Part shown: piece by piece, positions 8,317 through 17,828 of the stretch
Layout of the letters: every line of letters begins with the position of its first letter
Numbering within the stretch: the stretch's first letter is position 1
DNA from: Lachnoclostridium sp. UBA1308
GTDB lineage: Bacteria > Bacillota > Clostridia > Lachnospirales > Lachnospiraceae
Direction of reading: 5' to 3'
DNA length: 30,396 bases
NCBI GenBank assembly: GCA_002307215.1
Contig: DBTU01000007.1
Span: forward strand, 1 to 30,396
The notes under the pieces: generated by a model
Seen by the model: only the letters and a program-made list of their open reading frames with translations
Told to the model about the DNA's origin: nothing
The model's database searches: none
Program-made: the position numbers and the translations under genes

Positions 8317-8365
8317 AATAAGGCACTCTACGCACAAACTCCGTAGAATGCCTTATTGGTTTTTA
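8317..8365 (+). terminator. Terminator after the DUF3089 gene
   Basis: The 16-bp stem AATAAGGCACTCTACG / CGTAGAATGCCTTATT (8317-8332 / 8342-8357) has one mismatch and is followed by GGTTTTTAA. The rest of 8160-8400 holds nothing recognisable. Confidence 0.8.
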
Positions 8366-8400
8366 ACCTATCTTTTTTAATCTATTCTAGCAAGCCGGTC

Positions 8401-8492
8401 CATTGGATAATATAAATCATTATCAATATCTTGTTTGATTGTATTCATAGGGATTATATGGTAAAATAAATGTCGGAGTAATCGAGACAGGG
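8401..8492 (+). promoter_or_regulatory. Promoter-like block shared with the toxin locus
   Basis: About 90 bp resembling 23107-23191. Common segments include CATTGGA, GATTGTAT, AGGGATTATATG and GGAGTAATCGAG, in the same order and nearly the same spacing. Here the block ends about 40 bp before the DUF3784 gene; there it ends just before the type I toxin's ribosome-binding region. It contains a TTGTAT-16-GTAAAA pair that could be a promoter. Confidence 0.5.
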
Positions 8493-8532
8493 TAAAGTTT
8501 ATAATAAGCATAGTGAATGGAGATTTATAACA

Positions 8533-9369
8533 ATGAGTACATTAGCATTCGTTATTTTCGGCATCATTATTGTGCCGCTACTTATCTTAGCTATATTTCT
8601 TTTGAAAGGCAAGGGGGGATTCCTAATTGCCGGATTCAACACAATGAGCAAGGAAGATCAAGCAAAATATGACGAAAAAGCCCTATGCCGTTTTGTTGGC
8701 TGGCTCTTGATTGTGGTCTTATGCTGTGTGGTACTTATACCCATTAGCATACAGTTTGAATGTGTGTGGCTGATGTATGGCGGAATCGTGCTTACTTTTG
8801 TAATCATTTCGGGTGCCGTTATTTTTATGAATACCGGTAATCGATTCCACAAAAATGGTCATTCTGATTTGTACACGATTAGTAAAAATGATCATTCTGA
8901 TCTATCATCCGAAAGCAAAGGTAAAAAATCAAAATCAACGGCTACGATAGCAGTTATCATTGCTTCCAGTGCTTTTTCCGTGATAATTGTAATTGCGGTT
9001 GGTATTATGTTGTTTTACGGTGCAAAAGAACCGGTAGTAAATGTTTCTGATCAGGGTATACAAATTAAAACCTTATATGGATTAAACGTTAACTTCTCCG
9101 ACATATCCGATATTTCACTCATAGAGAAAAGCATGGGTGACATTGGTGTCGGAAGACGGACGAACGGGTACGGTGGCGTTGGAGATACCTTAAAAGGGAA
9201 CTTCGAATCAGATAACCTAGGAGAAACCTTGCTATTTGTTCAGTCAAAGTCCTCTCCTACTATACGGATTGAGTGCGACAGCAGGAAAGATATTTATGTC
9301 AGTTTCCGCGATAGTGAAGCGACAAGGGCGTTGTATGATGAAATGATAAGAGAGTTTTCCTTAAAGTAG
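8533..9369 (+). CDS. DUF3784-type membrane protein with C-terminal PH-like domain
   Basis: A 278-aa protein. The N-terminal part has a membrane helix (2-24), then 'KGKGGFLIAGFNTMSKEDQAKYDEKALCRF', the DUF3784 signature, and two more helices (about 54-75 and 80-100). A hydrophilic stretch carries a small internal duplication ('KNGHSDLYTIS' then 'KNDHSDLSSES', a 33-bp period). A fourth helix spans about 138-160. The last 110 residues ('VVNVSDQGIQIKTLYGLNVNFSDISDI...') look like a bacterial PH-like fold, as in other membrane-anchored small Firmicute proteins. Function unknown. A weak GGAG precedes the ATG. A 40-bp piece of the gene is found at 6555-6594. Confidence 0.8.
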   Translation: MSTLAFVIFGIIIVPLLILAIFLLKGKGGFLIAGFNTMSKEDQAKYDEKALCRFVGWLLIVVLCCVVLIPISIQFECVWLMYGGIVLTFVIISGAVIFMNTGNRFHKNGHSDLYTISKNDHSDLSSESKGKKSKSTATIAVIIASSAFSVIIVIAVGIMLFYGAKEPVVNVSDQGIQIKTLYGLNVNFSDISDISLIEKSMGDIGVGRRTNGYGGVGDTLKGNFESDNLGETLLFVQSKSSPTIRIECDSRKDIYVSFRDSEATRALYDEMIREFSLK

Positions 9370-9554
9370 TGTTTTTTGTTTCCAATTACATTACATCCAT
9401 TTGTTATAGATATATCCCAGGATTTGAACGGTACTATTCCAAAGGTGTTACCGATGATGATTACTGCGTTAATAGATTTACTGCCGAAAAAGGGCGTTAC
9501 TTCCCCGGTTCGTCAGAAACCTTTGATATAGAAGAACTGACGAAAGAAAAGTGA
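9369..9554 (+). pseudogene. Short open frame, probable gene remnant
   Basis: This 61-codon frame overlaps the preceding stop by one base, with a GTG start and no good ribosome binding site. The second half ('GVTDDDYCVNRFTAEKGRYFPG') reads like normal protein, while the start does not. It may be the surviving 3' part of a lost gene or a short translationally coupled ORF. Not recognised. Confidence 0.3.
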
Positions 9555-9652
9555 ATTCGACAGCGAGATAAAGAGAGAATTAATTTGGAGGTTGCGGCTG
9601 TGAATTTGACCCGCTTTATAAACGGTCGTTATATTCAGTAACCGAGTCGGAT

Positions 9653-12190
9653 TTATTGTTTTTCATAAATCACTTCTGTAATACTGTTAAATGTGTCAGC
9701 ACCTATCTTTGTAACTGATGTCGGAATAGTTATAGATTTTAGATTGCCAAAGCCTTCCAAAAATACATTATTTTGAATGGTTGTCACTCCCTTTGGTATA
9801 ATAAAAGTCTCCAGCGCATAAAAATCACTTTTGCCGGTTAATTCGCTCTGTGTCTGATAATCAAGCTTATTAACCTCAATGGATTGATAGAATAAATTTT
9901 TATTAATTATTTTACAGCTTTTTGACCATATAATATGTTTTGCTTTTTCATTAAATACATGAGATCCCACCTTCGAAATGGAACTGGCTAATATAATCTT
10001 TTCTGCATTACTGCCCACAAAAGCATAAGAAGAAACTTCAGTGATATCATAAGTATACTTTCCATTCGTAACGGTTCCGCCTACACTAATTTCCTTCAGT
10101 GTTACATCTGCTCCCTTAACCGTGACAGTACCATTCTTTGTTCCTGCCTGTTTCGTTACAGTATATAGAATTCCGTCCTTTACAAATCTCTGGATTTTGT
10201 CACTTCCATTTTGAATAATGTTATAATCCATCATACATCCATAATGAATCATAGAATAAGTGTCATAATCTGCATTTACCCATAGTGCGGATGCATAGGC
10301 ATCAACGTAGCTTTCGGGAACATGTATGATTACCTGAAAGGCTAGTAAACCTCCGTCTGCATACCAGTCTCTGATAGCAGTAGGGGCCTTTCCCAGAAAG
10401 GTAATACTCTTAATATGATTCATTTTACCGAGATATCCAATCGTTTTGCAGATGTTTTTCGAAAAAATAATCTCTTTTATATTGTTACTTTCATATTTAT
10501 CACTGATTAACGGAACGCTGGTATCTTCTGTATCAGCAATGACACCTGTTACTGTGTAGGTTTTATTTTTATAGGTTATTTTTTCGGGAATGTTTAACTT
10601 TATCGTAGATGATTCAGGCTTAACTGAATATAGGGTCACTGTTCGGTTTATTGCATCAGTGATTCGATACTGATAGATACCGGAGGTAATCGATTGATAC
10701 GTAGTAGCTATCTTCACTGCCTTGTGAAGACCTGAAGTTCTTGTGTAAGCAATCGCATATGCGGTACCTGCTTTCTTTGGGTTGATAACACCCTTTGAAG
10801 ATATATCGAAAAGATCGGTATCGGTGGAAAACCAGTAAATTGTTTCAGTCGAGTCTTTTGATAAGGTACCGGTTAATGTTTTCGTGGCAATAGTGCTTAG
10901 TGCAACGCTGGAGGAGTTTACAGAAAGCTTCGTTGCCTTAACGATATCCATCGCTGCGATTACGGTAACTTTACTGTTAAGTACTGATTTATAGGAGGAT
11001 ATAGAGGACTTCTTTACTTTAACTGTGGTCCCGCTTTTTAAAGCCGCTGTTATATTATTGATTGGTTTTTGGTTTAAAAATGTCACTAGTCGAAAGGTAT
11101 AAAGCGATTCTTTACCTATCGACTTGATTGTCGTAGGCAGGATAATGCTGGATTTATTTGTAGGGCTACCATTAAATGCATCATCCGAAATTGTGGTAAC
11201 GCCCTCTGGAACATAGATGAAACGTATATTACTTTGACCGTTTTCATCGATAATCAGATAGCGTGGGATAACCTTGCAGTTTTTAGATAAGAAAAGTAAT
11301 TCTATTTTTTTATCAAAAACACCGCTTTCCATCTCAGTAACAGTGTCAGGAACAATGATTGCTTTGGCACCGCACCCAATCAAACTAAAACGGCATAGTT
11401 TTGTAAGTTTATAGGTATATCCGTTGTTTGTAATCTCTTCCGGTAGAGCAACATAGGAACTAATAGGCATATGGGAAATTCCAACAAGCTGTACCTCTCC
11501 AATGCCGTCCTTTGCGGATTTTGTCATCTGATAGATAAAACCATTGATAGAAAAGCACCCATATTCAACCTCCTGTGTTGCAGAAGAAACAATAGTAGGA
11601 GTTAATTTGATTTCCTCCTCATATAGATCGCTATTCGCAGAATAGTAAAGTGAAAATGAGATTACATTGGCATAGGCTTTTTCCATACCTTCCGGAACAA
11701 TAAATAAGAATTCTGTTTTGTTTAGGTCACTTATTTCGACCGTGACATTCTTTGGTACTGTTTTTCCGTAGAACTCAACGGTTTCCAGATTCGGAAAAGC
11801 ATAGTTCGAATTCAAAAGAGTGCCTACAAAGGTATCTGCTATATTTAACTTCTTTATACTATTATAAAATGTTGCATAGGTCTGATTCTGATAGTAGATC
11901 GATTGTATATTAACAGATATTACGGTATATTCGATATCATTAATCTTCACCGTTCCGGGAAGAAACAATTCTTCTGTTTTATCCGTAGATTCTATACCGA
12001 TTAGCTGTACTTCTTTGTTCGCTTCGTTTGTTATGTTATAGCAGTAGATGCCATCCTTATAAATGGCTGTTTCGTTTGCAGCAGATACAGTATTTGGTAC
12101 CAGAAAAAATGACATTATGAATATAAGTAGAAATCCAAACAGAGCATGAAAACTCATTTGAAATAATTTGTTCTTATTCGTATTTATCAT
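9653..12190 (-). CDS. BspA-like leucine-rich-repeat surface protein with an Ig-like domain
   Basis: An 845-aa secreted protein. An ATG at 12232 is in frame, but AAGGAG 9 nt before the ATG at 12190 fixes the start. The signal peptide is about 37 residues ('FLLIFIMSFFLVPNTVSA'). Two blocks of LRR_5 repeats flank a Big_2-like domain. The first block contains 'ITVPEGVTTISDDAFNG'-like units, and the second ends 'SITIPTSVTKIGADTF'. The Big_2-like part is 'KATKLSVNSSSVALS ... NPKKAGTAYAIAYT' (about residues 415-495). BspA-type proteins act in adhesion or binding of host or matrix polymers. There is no sortase motif, S-layer repeats or C-terminal helix, so how it is held at the surface is unclear. 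It is monocistronic and divergent from the gene at 12633. Confidence 0.88.
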   Translation of the reverse strand: MINTNKNKLFQMSFHALFGFLLIFIMSFFLVPNTVSAANETAIYKDGIYCYNITNEANKEVQLIGIESTDKTEELFLPGTVKINDIEYTVISVNIQSIYYQNQTYATFYNSIKKLNIADTFVGTLLNSNYAFPNLETVEFYGKTVPKNVTVEISDLNKTEFLFIVPEGMEKAYANVISFSLYYSANSDLYEEEIKLTPTIVSSATQEVEYGCFSINGFIYQMTKSAKDGIGEVQLVGISHMPISSYVALPEEITNNGYTYKLTKLCRFSLIGCGAKAIIVPDTVTEMESGVFDKKIELLFLSKNCKVIPRYLIIDENGQSNIRFIYVPEGVTTISDDAFNGSPTNKSSIILPTTIKSIGKESLYTFRLVTFLNQKPINNITAALKSGTTVKVKKSSISSYKSVLNSKVTVIAAMDIVKATKLSVNSSSVALSTIATKTLTGTLSKDSTETIYWFSTDTDLFDISSKGVINPKKAGTAYAIAYTRTSGLHKAVKIATTYQSITSGIYQYRITDAINRTVTLYSVKPESSTIKLNIPEKITYKNKTYTVTGVIADTEDTSVPLISDKYESNNIKEIIFSKNICKTIGYLGKMNHIKSITFLGKAPTAIRDWYADGGLLAFQVIIHVPESYVDAYASALWVNADYDTYSMIHYGCMMDYNIIQNGSDKIQRFVKDGILYTVTKQAGTKNGTVTVKGADVTLKEISVGGTVTNGKYTYDITEVSSYAFVGSNAEKIILASSISKVGSHVFNEKAKHIIWSKSCKIINKNLFYQSIEVNKLDYQTQSELTGKSDFYALETFIIPKGVTTIQNNVFLEGFGNLKSITIPTSVTKIGADTFNSITEVIYEKQ

Positions 12191-12347
12191 ACTAATTGTC
12201 TCCTTAAAATAAAATCTATTTAGGTATTTCATATATTATGTATCGCATTTTATGGGAGAATATACCACAATGCTTCTACTATCAATATACCCATATCTTA
12301 TGTCAATTCATTGTCAATCACTCATTCTTTGCTATTCCCAGCATATA

Positions 12348-12545
12348 AGTAGATAACCTGTTGCATCCGCAACAGGTTATTTACTAAAAAGGGGAGGTTG
12401 AGCAATTGAGAATTCATGTGGTTTCATCTGGTGTTATTATGTGCTATGGAAGTAAGAAAATTGGGATTTCAAATTCATCTTTTGTCGTCTTGTGATATCT
12501 AAGTTGCGTATAAAGTTGCGTATAGGTTGGAATAAGAATTATTAT
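12348..12545 (+). repeat. Interspersed hairpin element, copy B
   Basis: The 17-bp inverted repeat 12348-12364 / 12369-12385 has loop ATCC and one G-T pair, followed by AAAAAGGGGAGGTTGAGCAA. The conserved block ends in AAGTTGCGTATA, which occurs twice here. It lies between two divergent genes, upstream of 12633, so it cannot be the terminator of a plus-strand gene. It contains a TTG-started 29-codon frame (12406-12495) 8 nt after GGGGAGG. Nothing else is recognised in 12233-12632. Confidence 0.8.
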
Positions 12546-12632
12546 ATTGAAATTACACTGGAATTATGTAAGTATTAACTATGTTATACTAGTGTTATGA
12601 TAATATAATGCATATGCGAAAGGGAGAAATCC

Positions 12633-13316
12633 TTGGAAAACAAGAACTTGCAAGTGAAATTAGTTATTATATTGAGTGCTCTAGGCATGCTCAGTGTATT
12701 GATTACCATAATAAGCGATTTTCTCTTATTGGGTAAGCCAGATTCGGCTGTCAATTTTTTTATTATTGGAACAGAAACTATGTGGGACATTGATCCCTGG
12801 AGAATTACGTTAGGAACATTTATCGGGGTGTTTGCACTACCATTTCAATTACTGGGTTTACTTCCACTGTATTTCGCTCTTAAACCGGCGGGGCGCATAC
12901 TCCCAATCATAACAGTAATTGGAAACGCACATGCTTTATTGATAGGAGTGGCATTTCATATGTCATATGCTTATATTGGAAGAGGATGGGCACTTTACCA
13001 TCAGAACGATATTTCGAAAGAAATCAGTTCAAAGATGATGGATTCTTTTTCTTTTTATTGGTTAACACTATTAGTAATCATGTCTTTAGAGATTTTATTA
13101 AGTTCACTCGTTTATATCATCTTAGTAATTAAGAGGAAAACACTATTTCCTAAATGGATGGCAATTTTTAGTCAAATCGTCATTATACTAATAACATTTA
13201 CTGTATTACTGGCATTTCCGTACCCGATTGGAGGTTACATTGCGCCAGCATCTATTAATGTTGCAACATTAATATTTTTCATGATAACACGAGTTCGTTA
13301 CATTAAATGTAGTTAG
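12633..13316 (+). CDS. Multi-pass membrane protein, possibly DUF6796-like
   Basis: A 227-aa hydrophobic protein with about six or seven predicted membrane helices: near 10-30, 60-82, 88-110, 140-165, 175-197 and 200-220. It starts at TTG 12633, where AAAGGGAGA lies 5-6 nt upstream; no ATG fits better. 'GTFIGVFALPFQLLGLLPLYFAL' and 'HMSYAYIGRGWALYH' recall uncharacterised membrane proteins of Clostridia (DUF6796 is my best guess, not certain). No catalytic motif is seen. Element copy B lies directly upstream. Function unknown. Confidence 0.75.
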   Translation: MENKNLQVKLVIILSALGMLSVLITIISDFLLLGKPDSAVNFFIIGTETMWDIDPWRITLGTFIGVFALPFQLLGLLPLYFALKPAGRILPIITVIGNAHALLIGVAFHMSYAYIGRGWALYHQNDISKEISSKMMDSFSFYWLTLLVIMSLEILLSSLVYIILVIKRKTLFPKWMAIFSQIVIILITFTVLLAFPYPIGGYIAPASINVATLIFFMITRVRYIKCS

Positions 13317-13435
13317 GGCAATAGATTGCCTCTGGAGATACTGTTTTGCTCGTACCAGGCATTCATTTTCAAACCGCTGAGTATTCTACCTTGAATTCTG
13401 CTTCTCCATAATGCGATGAAAGCTGTTTTTATCAT
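13313..13435 (-). CDS. Candidate 40-aa small protein
   Basis: The minus-strand frame MIKTAFIALWRSRIQGRILS... ends SRGNLLP. A strong GGGGAGGAG lies 7 nt before the ATG at 13435. Its stop overlaps the end of the convergent membrane-protein gene. The peptide is basic (4 Arg, 2 Lys) with an aromatic/hydrophobic start, and has no match I recognise. It could be a real small protein or the remnant of a longer one. 13436-13686 holds no other gene. Confidence 0.45.
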   Translation of the reverse strand: MIKTAFIALWRSRIQGRILSGLKMNAWYEQNSISRGNLLP

Positions 13436-13686
13436 AATAGTTCTCCTCCCCGTTGGACTATAAGGAAGAATATCATTTTTCGTTATGTTATGGAATAACG
13501 TCATCTTTGGTAAATATAGTCCGGAGTTTCATCTGCTTTTATATGTCAATTCACATTCTTTTCATAATCACACCATTATATAATCACACTTATAATCTAT
13601 ATTTAAGATAGTAGTAATAATAGCAAAACACATAACCAATAGGACACTTTAGTTTAGGCATGAGATAAAAGAAAGGTAATTTAATT

Positions 13687-15486
13687 ATGCACAAAAGGTT
13701 TGGAGCTTTAACTGCAATAGCATTAGCAACCACGATATTATTGTCGGCTTGTGATACAACAAGAGATAGCACAACAAAAGAATCCTCCTATGCAGATGAA
13801 ATTGAAAAAACGAAAATTATGACATTTGAAATATCGGTGGATGAAACCAACTGGCAAACAATGCTTGATAATGCAGCGGATGAGGAATATATATCAGCTG
13901 ATGTGACAGTCAATGGGACAACCATAAAAAATGTAGGAATTCGACCAAAAGGAAACTCTAGTCTTAAAGAAGTGGTAAATGATGACACCACAGACAGATT
14001 TAGTTTTAAAATTAAGTTTGATGAATATGTCGAAGGGCAAACATGGAAGGGGCTCGATAAAATCGTAATTAACAATATGTCATCTGATACAAGTTATTTA
14101 AAGGAATATCTTTCCTATGATATTATGGAATATATAGGAGTGGAAGCACCGTTGTTTGCTTTTGCAGATATTTCTGTCAACGGGGAAACATGGGGATTTT
14201 ACCTGGCGGTTGAGGATATAGATAGTTCATATCTTGATCGTGTCTCCGATGGTGAAGGCGAGCTGTATAAACCCGAAAGTGATAATATGCAGATGGGAAA
14301 CAAAATAAATAGTGGAGGACAAGGTGTAGAGAAAAATACGGAAGATGCCACCAACATACAGGAAGGTAACGGGCTTCCATCTGAAGCAGCGACTGATGAA
14401 CAGAGTATGGGAGATCAGGAAAAAACGCAGAAGGATAATACAACTGACAATGCTGAAAACTTGCCAGATATACAAAAAGGTTTTCAAGGCGGTGGTATGA
14501 TGGGCGCAGCCGAGAATGGAGTTTCTCTTCAATATACAGATGACAATGTGTCTAGTTACTCGGCTATCTTTGATAATGCTGAAACAAATGCGGACGAAAG
14601 TGATTATCAGCGAGTTGTTACAGCTCTGAAAAACTTAAACGAAGGAACTGATCTTGAAACATATGTAGATGTAGAGGGGGTGTTAAAGTACTTTGCAGCA
14701 CAAACTGTCGTTGTAAATCTTGATAGTTATATTTCTAATATGGGTCACAATTACTATCTCTATGAAAATGATGGGCAAATCAGTATACTTCCATGGGACT
14801 ACAATTTGTCATTCGGTGGTTTCCAGTCTAGCGATGCTTCAGAGGTGGTGAATTTTCCTATAGATACACCAGTTTCAGGAGTGAGTCTGGAGGATCGGCC
14901 ACTCCTCGGAAAACTACTTGAGGTACCGGAATATCTTGATATGTATCACGAATACTTGCAGGAAATTATCAATGGCTACTTTTTGGACGGAAAGTTTGAG
15001 CAGACGGTAGATAATCTTAACAATCTGATTTCAGAATATGTAAAAAATGATTCCTCTGCCTTTTACACCTATGAGGAATATGAGGCGGCGATAACAGAGT
15101 TAAAAGAACTTGGGGTATTACGGGCTGAGAGTATTCAAGGTCAACTTGATGGTACAATCCCTTCAACGACAGAAGGACAGGAGAAAGATTCGAGTAAGCT
15201 TATAGATGCCTCATCAATTGATCTAACTAGTTTGGGCGATCACGGTGGTGATACAGGTGGACAGATGCCAAACGGAGGAGGAAGGGGGAAAGAAGGATTT
15301 GTAATGCCGGAAGGGTTCGATATGGATACCATGAGGCAGGCTATGGAGATTATTGGAGATACGAAGAGCGAAGAACTTTCTGAAGAACAAAAGACTAAGT
15401 TGTACGACTTAGGACTTAACGACGAAGAGATCAATCAATTGTTCCAGATGCCTAATCGTAATCAAGGAAATACGCAAAATCCATAA
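13687..15486 (+). CDS. CotH kinase-family lipoprotein
   Basis: A 599-aa predicted lipoprotein with a signal peptide and lipobox LLSAC (Cys22). The CotH kinase-like fold is shown by 'NVGIRPKGNSS' (82-92), 'FSFKIKFD' (105-112), 'WGFYLAVEDIDSSYL' (169-183) and 'LPWDYNLSFGGF' (368-379), the last holding the metal-binding Asp. CotH proteins are atypical protein kinases; in Bacillus they phosphorylate spore-coat proteins. A low-complexity insertion of about 75 residues (205-280, rich in Asn, Gln, Asp and Gly) sits between the two lobes, and the C-terminus is Gly/Glu/Gln-rich. AAAGGT precedes the ATG. An extracytoplasmic role is supported by the lipobox; the substrate is unknown. Confidence 0.9.
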   Translation: MHKRFGALTAIALATTILLSACDTTRDSTTKESSYADEIEKTKIMTFEISVDETNWQTMLDNAADEEYISADVTVNGTTIKNVGIRPKGNSSLKEVVNDDTTDRFSFKIKFDEYVEGQTWKGLDKIVINNMSSDTSYLKEYLSYDIMEYIGVEAPLFAFADISVNGETWGFYLAVEDIDSSYLDRVSDGEGELYKPESDNMQMGNKINSGGQGVEKNTEDATNIQEGNGLPSEAATDEQSMGDQEKTQKDNTTDNAENLPDIQKGFQGGGMMGAAENGVSLQYTDDNVSSYSAIFDNAETNADESDYQRVVTALKNLNEGTDLETYVDVEGVLKYFAAQTVVVNLDSYISNMGHNYYLYENDGQISILPWDYNLSFGGFQSSDASEVVNFPIDTPVSGVSLEDRPLLGKLLEVPEYLDMYHEYLQEIINGYFLDGKFEQTVDNLNNLISEYVKNDSSAFYTYEEYEAAITELKELGVLRAESIQGQLDGTIPSTTEGQEKDSSKLIDASSIDLTSLGDHGGDTGGQMPNGGGRGKEGFVMPEGFDMDTMRQAMEIIGDTKSEELSEEQKTKLYDLGLNDEEINQLFQMPNRNQGNTQNP

Positions 15487-15507
15487 GGATATAATTGCTT
15501 CATGAAA

Positions 15508-15605
15508 AGTAATAGCCTGTCACGTCATTGTGATAGGCTATTACTAAAAAGGGGAGGCTGATAAGGCATGATTCTATCATGTTTCGTCAGCCTCCGTCTT
15601 GTGCT
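15508..15605 (+). repeat. Interspersed hairpin element, copy C (shortened)
   Basis: The 16-bp inverted repeat 15508-15523 / 15530-15545 (core AATAGCCTGTCAC) is followed by AAAAAGGGGAGGCTGA. The downstream block is shortened but keeps ATCATGTTTCGTC and GTCTTGTG. Unlike other copies, it has a second stem GGAGGCTGA / TCAGCCTCC (15552-15596 region). It sits 22 bp after the cotH stop and may serve as its terminator or, read on the minus strand (hairpin then ACTTTTC), that of the kinase operon. Confidence 0.7.
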
Positions 15606-15673
15606 GTTGTGTAAAATTGAAGTTGGGGCAGAATGTGAGCTTTTACCGTTTCTGAAGAAAGTTAATAGTTATA

Positions 15674-16975
15674 CTAATTACTGGTGCACATAATTATTGT
15701 AATCTCAAATGTTTGATTAGAATATTTGATCTCAAGATTTCCGTTATATTTATTCGCTGTTTCACGAATATTAGTAAGGCCGATTCCATGGGAAAGCCCC
15801 CCTTTTGAAGATTTAAGTATGTTATCTGCTGTCATAATATCTCCACAAAAATTATTTGTTATTTGAAAAATGATATGAGTTCCAACAATTTTTGATATCA
15901 GCTTAATATATTTATCTTGGCTATCCGTTAACCGATCACAAGCTTCAATTGCATTTTCAAGGCTGTTACCAAGTACAATACACAAGTCGAGGGAATTTAT
16001 CCCTATGTTTTCGGGAATGATAAGGTCTGTTTTAAAATCAATTTTTTTGCGGTTGGCTATTCCCATATAATGCTTAATGATAGAGTCGGCGACAAAATTA
16101 TTACATAAGGCTGGTATCGTGGTTGACATATCATTTCTATTATATTGTTCGATGTATTCCAATACTTCTTTGTAGTTTTGTTGCTTAACCATCGATTCGA
16201 TAGCGTTTATGTGGTGCCTTTCGTCATGCTTAAGAGAATAAAGCTGAGTTAGGGATTCATTTAAGGTACTATAATTCTGACGCTGAAGTTCGACTTGATT
16301 TTCAATCGTTTTATAATCATACAATAATGAAATTATGCGTGAGGAGGAGGATACCCCTGTAAATACAATGACATACCCCCAGATAATTAATATTAAGTTT
16401 AAAAACATCTCATAAACAAAATCATAATTCGTGTATGCAGTAAAGGAGATCTCGTAGCGATAGATTAATAAGATAAATGCCATAATTAAATACATTGACA
16501 TAAACGTAATTGTCTTGTTTGATACTGAATCAAGGATTCTTTTATATTTTATATGAAGCCTTAGATAGGAGATGACTATGAATAATATTTGTACAAGGAA
16601 TCTAAAAAAATAGGATAAATCCTGAAGGTATTGTTCACCAATCAGTGGGGATAGGGATTTGGATACCGGTATGGAAAAATAAAAAATAATTAAGGAAAAG
16701 ATCCAAATACTAAACATGGTAAATAATTTTTTTGGAAAGGATTCTTGAAATACCAGACAAATATATAGGATGTTCATAAAGGCGGTAAAAGTTAATGCAT
16801 ATTTTTCAAAGCCAGAGTCACCGAAATTTTTTTTAATTATAAATACTAATAAATAGATAAGTAATGTATTGAGGAGAAAAGCTAAAATACAATACCAAAC
16901 CGGTTTTTTTTTGATTAGAAGGGTATGAACACTTAAGACATTTAGGATAGAAATAAACAAAGAATATAAAAACAT
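15674..16975 (-). CDS. GHKL sensor histidine kinase, AgrC-like
   Basis: A 433-aa membrane kinase with about six N-terminal helices (residues 1-210), then a coiled segment (215-245). The H-box 'LKHDERHHINAIES' has phospho-acceptor His250. The ATPase domain belongs to the HATPase_c_5 type, with N-box 'LGNSLENAIEAC' (335-346) and G-box 'SHGIGLTNIRE' (395-405). This is the AgrC/ComD class that usually senses peptides. The gene starts 2 nt after the LytTR regulator stops (shared operon), with AAGGAAGGGGAG before the ATG. No pheromone gene (AgrB/AgrD type) is visible nearby, so the signal is unknown. Confidence 0.92.
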   Translation of the reverse strand: MFLYSLFISILNVLSVHTLLIKKKPVWYCILAFLLNTLLIYLLVFIIKKNFGDSGFEKYALTFTAFMNILYICLVFQESFPKKLFTMFSIWIFSLIIFYFSIPVSKSLSPLIGEQYLQDLSYFFRFLVQILFIVISYLRLHIKYKRILDSVSNKTITFMSMYLIMAFILLIYRYEISFTAYTNYDFVYEMFLNLILIIWGYVIVFTGVSSSSRIISLLYDYKTIENQVELQRQNYSTLNESLTQLYSLKHDERHHINAIESMVKQQNYKEVLEYIEQYNRNDMSTTIPALCNNFVADSIIKHYMGIANRKKIDFKTDLIIPENIGINSLDLCIVLGNSLENAIEACDRLTDSQDKYIKLISKIVGTHIIFQITNNFCGDIMTADNILKSSKGGLSHGIGLTNIRETANKYNGNLEIKYSNQTFEITIIMCTSN

Positions 16976-16977
16976 AA

Positions 16978-17733
16978 CTACTCCCCTTCCTTTTTGAAAC
17001 TATGCTTCATATTTACCTTATCTAATAAATAGTCATAAAATCTTTTTTTAATGCCGGCGAAATTCCTTTGAACGATTGAAATCGCCTGGTCATTAATCAT
17101 CTTAAAGGAGTAATTTTCCACACAGGAGACGTAATCCATGTTAACGAGATAACTTTGATGGCACCGTATAAAACGCGGATCATCTATTTGCTTTTGGATA
17201 TCATCAAGCTTTAACACAATGGAATAAATTTTAGCGTGGATTGTATGGATACTTAAGGTTCTCGCAGAGCTTTCGATAAATAATATGTCTTTAAAAAACA
17301 ACTTTTGTATGGAGGATCCTACTTTAATTGATAGACTCTTCTGCTTTTCTTTCTGGGTTGCATCAATAGCTTTCTCAAATATAGGAAAAAATGTAGATTT
17401 TGATAGCGGTTTCGTTAGATAATTATATGGAAAAACTTCAAAACTTTCTAAAGCATGCTTTGTACTGGTGGTGGTAAAAATGATTTTACAATCCAGATCA
17501 TATTTTCGAATTTGTTTTGCAGTTTGAATGCCGTTTTTTCCATTCATATAAATATCCAGAAATATGATGTCAAAGAAAACCTCTTGATTTAGATAGTACT
17601 TCTCCAGAGCTTCCCCATTCTCAAAGTCAATGATATAAATCTCATAATTCATTCGATTACAAAAATCATTAATTAAGCTTTTTGTATATAATCTATCACT
17701 TGGTAAATCATCACAAACAGCGATAAGTAGCAT
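16978..17733 (-). CDS. LytTR-family response regulator (AgrA/BlpR-like)
   Basis: A 251-aa protein. The receiver domain (1-120) has acidic pair D8/D9, phospho-acceptor D60 in 'IIFLDIYMNG' and K108 in 'YLTKPL'. The LytTR DNA-binding domain (about 135-240) shows 'DILFIESSARTLSIHT' and 'FIRCHQSYLVNMDYV'. An ATG four codons earlier (17745) exists, but GGAG precedes the ATG at 17733, which also begins the usual 'LLIAVCDD'. It is first gene of the operon with the kinase. The gene and its promoter region have been partly copied to 6593-7060, and a short piece to 27772-27803. It is divergent from the frameshifted gene at 17829, a likely target since the two share the 95-bp upstream region. Confidence 0.93.
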   Translation of the reverse strand: MLLIAVCDDLPSDRLYTKSLINDFCNRMNYEIYIIDFENGEALEKYYLNQEVFFDIIFLDIYMNGKNGIQTAKQIRKYDLDCKIIFTTTSTKHALESFEVFPYNYLTKPLSKSTFFPIFEKAIDATQKEKQKSLSIKVGSSIQKLFFKDILFIESSARTLSIHTIHAKIYSIVLKLDDIQKQIDDPRFIRCHQSYLVNMDYVSCVENYSFKMINDQAISIVQRNFAGIKKRFYDYLLDKVNMKHSFKKEGE

Positions 17734-17828
17734 AAGTAACTCCATTTCTATTATTTGTAGTTCAGCAAGTTATTATATCGTATCGTATAGTTCATCTTAT
17801 AACTTATATCGACGAAAGGTGATAATAT

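Noticed and set aside
14177..14532. Two minus-strand frames of 88 and 101 codons inside the cotH-type gene
   Set aside because: They are antisense to the low-complexity insertion of a clearly coding gene, with composition explained by that repeat-rich DNA.
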